DNA from: Chamaecyparis obtusa
Taxonomy: Eukaryota > Streptophyta > Pinopsida > Cupressales > Cupressaceae
Assembly (NCBI GenBank): GCA_027943335.1
Contig: BSBK01001874.1
Location: 438,501 to 502,500, forward strand
DNA: 64,000 nucleotides
Direction: 5' to 3'
Part shown: positions 59,200-64,000 of the stretch, one piece after another
Position numbering within the stretch: the stretch's first letter is position 1
Layout: each line of letters opens with the position of its first letter
The notes under the pieces: model-generated
Database searches by the model: none
Told to the model about the DNA's origin: nothing
Seen by the model: the letters and a program-made list of their open reading frames with translations, nothing else
Position numbers and translations under genes: made by a program

Positions 59200-60639
59200 T
59201 AGCTTTGTGTTGCAGAAGGACAAATTGTGATAGATAGTAGTGGCTACAATTACTTAGAGCTTAAGACTTTGGGCTTTAGTTGTAAGTGTTTTTATTAAAT
59301 TTGAGAGTATCCAATAAGAAACTTTGTGCCTTACTGGTTATTCTGCTTGAATCCTCACAAGATAAGCGCAGGAGACTTTGGGATCCTGTTTTTGTTTCAC
59401 AAAATATAAAAAGAAAGTTGCTTCCCCTAGTATTGTTCTTATGTCAAATCCAAGGTCACCAGTATTATCGTAGCAATAAGGCACTTTTTGTTAACTTAGA
59501 AAGTAGTAGTTGAACGCAAATCGTTCCTAAAAAAAGAGGAATTGATTAAGAGAACCACCCTTTTTGTAATTTCAGTTAAGTTCCTGTTGAAGTCACCTAC
59601 GGTAAGAAGGGAGCCTCCCGTATTGCTGAGAGGAGAGAGAAATCTCATGAGACGTTGTCTAAAGTTACAATTTTGTAAGGTGTAGTCTTAGCGGCTTACA
59701 AAATTTTTAGCCAACAGGCCCATTGTAAACTTCCAAATACTTCTTGGAGCCCTTTATAAAGAGGTGGCTGGCATCGTAGGAAATCATTGTGGAGTTATAT
59801 TTTCTTGTGTATTTGCGATTCCAATTGGAAATGAGGCATGTGTGCAGTTTCAAAGGTGGAAGACCCTCCCTAGTCTGTAATTGCAGTTTCGGCAATTAGC
59901 AGCCACCCTAGTCTGTCGTTGGAGATATCACTTCAAATATTTCACTATGTACTTCATTGTCAAATTTGTGAAGTCTTCTTGCGAAGACAAATTTGTGCAT
60001 CTAGATATAATTTGAGAATATAAGTCTCCAATTGATAGCATTTCATTTTTGTGGTTTGCATATGCCCTGATCTACTATCTATTGTGTTGCATTGGATTAT
60101 AATAATAGTCATTCATATTTTTGAATAGGTCAAAGTATAATACTCAGAAGTCGGGTACCAAGTGCTGAAGGTTAAGTGTCGAAGGGAGTCAAAGGGTGTC
60201 AAAGGGTGTCGAGTGCCGAAGGGTGTCGAGTGTTGGGTGCCAAAGGGTGCCAAATTGCAGCATGGGGCATGCGGAGTGCAGTTGTGCGGTGTGCGGAGTA
60301 CGGAGTGGAGTGTGGACGATACGGTGGAAGTGTGTATGATGCAGTGGAGGTGTATAGACTAGTACGGTGAAAGTGTGTTGATTGGTATGACGGAAGTGTG
60401 TTGATTGGTATGGTGGAAGAGTGCTGACTGGTACGGTGGAAATGTGTTGACCGGTACGATGGAGGTGTATCGTCAAGTACAATGGAAGTGTGTCATCGGG
60501 TACAGTGGAAGTGTTTTGTACAATTGAGGTGTGTCGTCAGTACATTACACAATATGCAGACCTAAATGTATACATAGGCATATGATTCCGTTTCTAGATC
60601 AGATATTGTACTTTCTCCACATGTTCACACTAAGGGGGG

Positions 60640-61050
60640 TGTTAGGAATTAGTGTTCACATGGGTGTTTAACTTTATTAGTATGTGTTATAATACAAAGC
60701 TATGTAATTTAATATTAAGTTGTTGAGAAATAACTCAATATTATAAGTGTGTAATTGTGTGTGAGAATAACAATGTGAATTGTCAATACAACTTACATAG
60801 AGATTTAGGAGTGAGAATAGGAGAGAGAATAAAGCCTTAAAGGGGGTTGAACAACCTACCTAGATTTAATGTGAGAAGTTAGTGGAGATATTATATAAAA
60901 GTTACAAAGCTCATATTATATATGTAATATATTATTCAACATGACAGTGTGGAATGCAGCACATTATATTATTTGATTTAAATCTATGTGCTCCAAAATT
61001 CTCTACTATCGAAATCTTATAATAATAACCACAAATCTGCAACATTCACA
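60640..61050 (+). mobile_element. Ty1/copia-type 3' LTR
   Basis: Starts TGTTAGGAATTAGTG right after a PPT-like AAGGGGGG (60632-60639), and contains an ATTATATAAAAG TATA box near 60890. The end near 61050 (AACATTCACA) is approximate. Its pol is missing; element B abuts it on the left. Confidence 0.55.
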
Positions 61051-63077
61051 AAACCCTAGTAGCTCATATGGTGTCCTTAACTTGCACAAAGTACGGCATT
61101 ACTTTTCTGCCTCCCAAAGAATACTCAGGCCTGTATCAAAATACTAATATATGCCTGGAAATGAAGATTATAGGAAGAGTGAAAACTGCCATCCCTTTAA
61201 CTAGAAAGTTGCGGCAACTGCTGCTACTATAGGTGATCAAAAACCACGTTTTGCTATCTACAGAACTTTGAAACCCTGCATATTGCAGAAACCTTTTCAC
61301 CTCTGATGCATGCTTCCATCCCATCCCTGCTGAGGTGCTCAAATAAAAGATGAATGCTACTTTAAAGGACTGAATGCTACCATCAAAAAACTATCTTTTC
61401 ACATACAAGAATGCCCAACTCTAAAGTTTGTCACTGAAAACAACACACATGTGCTTGTCTCCATTCAGGACAACTTCACAACAGAGAGGCACACTTCAAA
61501 ACACTGTACATGAATACCAAGTGCTGGGCAATGATATCAAATGGTTGCACAATTGGAAAAGTACATCTGGGATTTTGTGCAAAGTTATCATTTGTCTTTG
61601 TCAATCCTCTTAACACATTGATGGAATTTCAAATGACTTTAGCCATAAGTGATTTATATGATCTAAACCTGTTTTATCATGCTGGCAGAACTTTTGTTGA
61701 CTGAACCAAATATGGCACATGCTCCATCCACATTAGCCATTTTTCTAAGTTTTGGCAGAGATTTGATATGGTTTAGCCATAGAGAAAGTACACCCATCTA
61801 AAGGGAGGTAGAAACTGTTCACTTGGTGCCATTGTTGAAGATCTAGACAGAGCAGTTCATGACTAAAGCCACTTTCCATGTGCTAAGTGAAGATATTCAA
61901 TGGTTGAACCCAATTAAAAGTGTGCCACTTTAAGTGAATGCCTTAAAATAGGAGGAGATAACTGTTATGTTTGCCACCTCTTATTGGTCCTTGGCATAAG
62001 TTTGCATTACTTAAGCCAAGGCAGAAATACATTCACTTATTTCTATCGTCTCCTACCATTGCCAGGTGAACCTTTGAATCATACTTGCCAAGGGGAAGAA
62101 AAAAAAGTGACCTAGCCACCCCTCCCAACCATTTTGGTGAAACATTTGATGACTTGGGTCAATGGAGGAACCCTTTAGTTATGCCAAGTTCATGCTCCTA
62201 AACAACCTTTAAGTTGCTGATGTGCCCTTGTTTCTCAAAAATAGTCATTTGCTTCTAATTGAGCTTATGCTACTCATTATCACCCTGCAAAAGCATTAGT
62301 TGAAGCAAGACCATGACAAGAGGAACTTGCAAACTGACCAGATAAACCACAATCGACATAGATTCACACACAAACAATGATTAATTTGATGACAAATGAG
62401 CAAAAGGTACATATGAAGATTGAGTTTCATAAGCGTAAAACACAACCAGATAAAGTTTTAAATCAGCTTCCATTTTATAAAAACACAAAGCTCAATTTAT
62501 TCAAACTAGGTCCACAGGCAAAATCCATGTAGTACAGAAATTGAACTAATACAAGGAAAAAGTGAAATAGAGGAAAATTGCCCCCTTTCTCCCTGAGGGA
62601 TTTCAAATACAAATTTGAGGTGATAGCTCAGCTGTGACCTAATGAATCAACTCTAAGAAAACCTTCACCTTCGCTATTTAAACGAAATGAACTCGCAGTG
62701 ATCTAAAGTTTCCGCTTCCTAGAATATTTCTGATGAGCTAACTGCTACCCTGTACTAAGTATAGTTAGGCGTGATGAGCAAAAAACAACTGGACCTTACC
62801 ATTCCTTATCCTCTTCGGCCTTAGTGCCCTTAGACTTTGAACAATAGTACAGAATTTTCACATCAATAGTGGATTGTTACAAATTTTCCACATGAATTCA
62901 GCAAACAGAGGAAAATATTAATAGAAAAAAGATTGTAACTCTTCACTGTTACATGCAACTCGCCATGACAAGCTTAAAAACAATAATAATACTAAAATTA
63001 ACTAAACCTTACATGGCTTTCACAACAAAAGAGAATGTAATGAAAATTCAGAAGTAGAATTATGTTTTATAAAAACC
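61051..63077. other. mostly unique non-coding sequence; one possible small exon
   Basis: No TE domain seen. On the minus strand at about 62800-62838 a short stretch (SKGTKAEEDKEW) ends in a good donor (AATG/GTAAGG) and starts after a weak CAAAG acceptor. It could be an alternative 5' exon or chance. Confidence 0.35.
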
Positions 63078-63560
63078 TGAAAAGATTTCCAATTGCCTCG
63101 ATGTCTGACGATTCTTGTTGCGGTTTGCTCCACGTTGAATTATAGCACTGCTTGATAGGGTGTATAAATAGGCTCGATTTATCCACCATGCCATGAATTA
63201 CATTGGTCCAAAGCCCTCGGAAAAGAACAAGAACTCAGCAAGAAGATGTACAAAGGTCTTATGCTGCGACAAAATAACAGCATTTTAAAAGAGAATTGAA
63301 AGATTGTGAATAATTTTGATAGGAATACTGGAAACCCTACAAGAGAAATACGGTGGAACTGAGTACAAAGTTGAAATGCAAGGTTTTGTCGCCAAATAGT
63401 GACGAGACTGCTGCGCACGATGGCTAAGAATAGGCTCCACTTTCCGAATATCTTTCTCCTTTTCAAAACGAACTGTATTTCTTGTCTTTCTTTCTCCTTA
63501 TGAAAGACGTGGAGCCACGTGGCATTAATCAGATTTGAAGGAGCGTTTTCTCTGGGCAAT
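63078..63560 (-). promoter_or_regulatory. possible 5' UTR exon and promoter of the E(z) gene
   Basis: On the minus strand this non-repetitive stretch has a CCACGTGG G-box (about 63510), pyrimidine-rich TTTCTCTTGTAGGG segments and ends TTTTCAG/GTTTTT (63077), a possible donor. The candidate acceptor would be TCTACCAG/GTTTC at 38571-38572. A 126-codon frame (63179-63559) here is not protein-like. On the plus strand GTATAAATAGG at 63160 is an alternative TATA box. Tentative. Confidence 0.35.
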
Positions 63561-64000
63561 ACGAGGTGTGGATGGTTATACGTAGAAATTGCGGAATGAA
63601 GTTATTCCCGATGGCGTAAATTTGATGGCCGTATTTTTCCCGTAAAATTTTAGGAAAAAACATTAGGTGGTTTTTTGGGGGGGGATATTCATGTATTTAT
63701 GTGATAAAATTTATTTTATTTATTTAATAAATATTCATGTATTTATTGGATATAAATTCTATTACTCATTTAGTAAATAAAATGAATGAATGAGTTTTAA
63801 TGACTATTATCAATTAAGGACATTAAGAACATCATCTTTAGCATTAAGAACATCATCTTTATTTATTTTTTCAAGTTAAATGTATTTTTGTTTATTTTAT
63901 TACTTAGTAAATATTTATTTATTTATTCTACATAATAAATTGAATGAATGAATAAATTTTAATGATCCATCATTAAGAACATCATCTCCTATTTTTTTAG
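63561..64000. other. AT-rich end with short direct repeats
   Basis: TTTATTTA-rich DNA. ATTAAGAACATCATCTTTA is repeated at 63819 and 63842, with a third partial copy at about 63972. A GTTTTTTGGGGGGGGG run lies at 63670. No gene. Confidence 0.6.

Larger units (their letters stand above)
54682..59716 (+). mobile_element. 5-kb solo-LTR-like insertion G
   Basis: Begins TGTTGTCCTC and ends AGCCAACA, inserted exactly inside the 3' LTR of element B, with flanks GGCAC (54677-54681) and GGCCC (59717-59721), a 5-bp TSD with one change. No PBS, PPT or second LTR was found inside. A CTATATAAAGG box at 58137 and AATAAA at 58254 suggest one very long LTR: about 3.45 kb U3, then R-U5. LTRs this long are known for Ogre-type elements. 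It also contains the MITE-like element at 58435-59199. Confidence 0.65.
50740..60549 (+). mobile_element. non-autonomous LTR element B with nested insertions
   Basis: Plus-strand relative of element A. The 5' LTR (50740-53521, start lost) is split by solo LTR D. Then come a PBS (TGGTATCAGAGC, 53523-53534), an internal region of about 1 kb, and the 3' LTR 54532-60549, split by block G. It has no pol. Near 54500 GCGGATTGCTTGAGGGCAAG and a PPT-like CAGGAGGA precede the 3' LTR, as in element A. Removing the inserts leaves two LTRs of about 1 kb. Confidence 0.85.
54532..60549 (+). mobile_element. 3' LTR of element B, interrupted by G
   Basis: Starts TATAATGTCCCCAATTTTT (TG changed to TA), stops at 54681, resumes at 59722 (CATTGTAAACTTCC) and ends GTACATTACA at 60549. 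It has a TATAAAGAGG box at about 59756 and a minisatellite at 60165-60530 matching the kind in the 5' LTR. Confidence 0.8.

Noticed and set aside
63179..63559. 126-codon minus-strand ORF as a gene
   Set aside because: Composition is not protein-like and it overlaps a likely promoter/5' UTR; no start context or homologue recognised.

Overview
This window looks like nuclear DNA from a large plant genome, most likely a gymnosperm and probably a conifer. It is AT-rich and packed with decayed, nested retroelements. It carries a Penelope-like reverse transcriptase; among land plants I know of this family mainly from conifers. Four split host exons are separated by very long repeat-filled introns. 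Nothing bacterial is visible: no operons, ribosome binding sites or CRISPR arrays. The species cannot be named from the sequence alone.

The host gene lies on the minus strand. Four exons (38483-38554, 38142-38246, 37655-37983 and 9057-9218) join in frame with GT/AG junctions. They encode the N-terminus of an E(z)-type Polycomb histone methyltransferase (CURLY LEAF/SWINGER family). Introns 1 and 2 are 236 and 158 bp, while intron 3 is about 28.4 kb and holds most of the mobile DNA. The rest of the gene (CXC and SET domains) would lie beyond the left edge. A possible 5' UTR exon with its promoter sits near 63.1-63.6 kb. If correct, a second intron of about 24.5 kb would make nearly the whole window one gene.

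Layout, left to right. 0-1.5 kb: a minus-strand Ty3 gag with PBS and LTR. 1.5-7.6 kb: a Tat-like element whose protease, RNase H, RT N-terminus and accessory ORF3 share one reading frame, followed by its LTR. 9.1 kb: host exon 4. 11-17 kb: a second relic of the same ORF3 family. 17.4-18.6 kb: Penelope-like element. 18.7-19.6 kb: hAT transposase piece. 20.8-21.3 kb: LINE tail. 22.5-23 kb: copia scrap. 23-27.4 kb: L1-type LINE. 27.5-27.9 kb: 97-bp tandem array. 28.4-30.9 kb: LTR pieces and a receptor-kinase exon fragment. 30.9-36.5 kb: a complete non-autonomous Ty3 element with intact TSD. 37.7-38.6 kb: host exons 3 to 1. 40-44.7 kb: LTR relics and non-autonomous element A. 44.7-47 kb: a third ORF3-family relic. 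47.5-49.4 kb: LINE. 50.7-60.5 kb: non-autonomous element B, which contains a solo LTR holding a 375-bp TRIM, and a 5-kb solo-LTR-like block holding a TA-flanked MITE-like element. 60.6-61 kb: copia LTR. 61-64 kb: mostly unique sequence.

The elements appear to depend on each other for transposition. Several lack RT and integrase yet kept gag, protease or accessory frames and moved with normal TSDs, so they must have used enzymes supplied in trans. Many stops in otherwise open frames are TAG where CAG is plausible, as expected from CHG-methylation decay of silenced plant elements.
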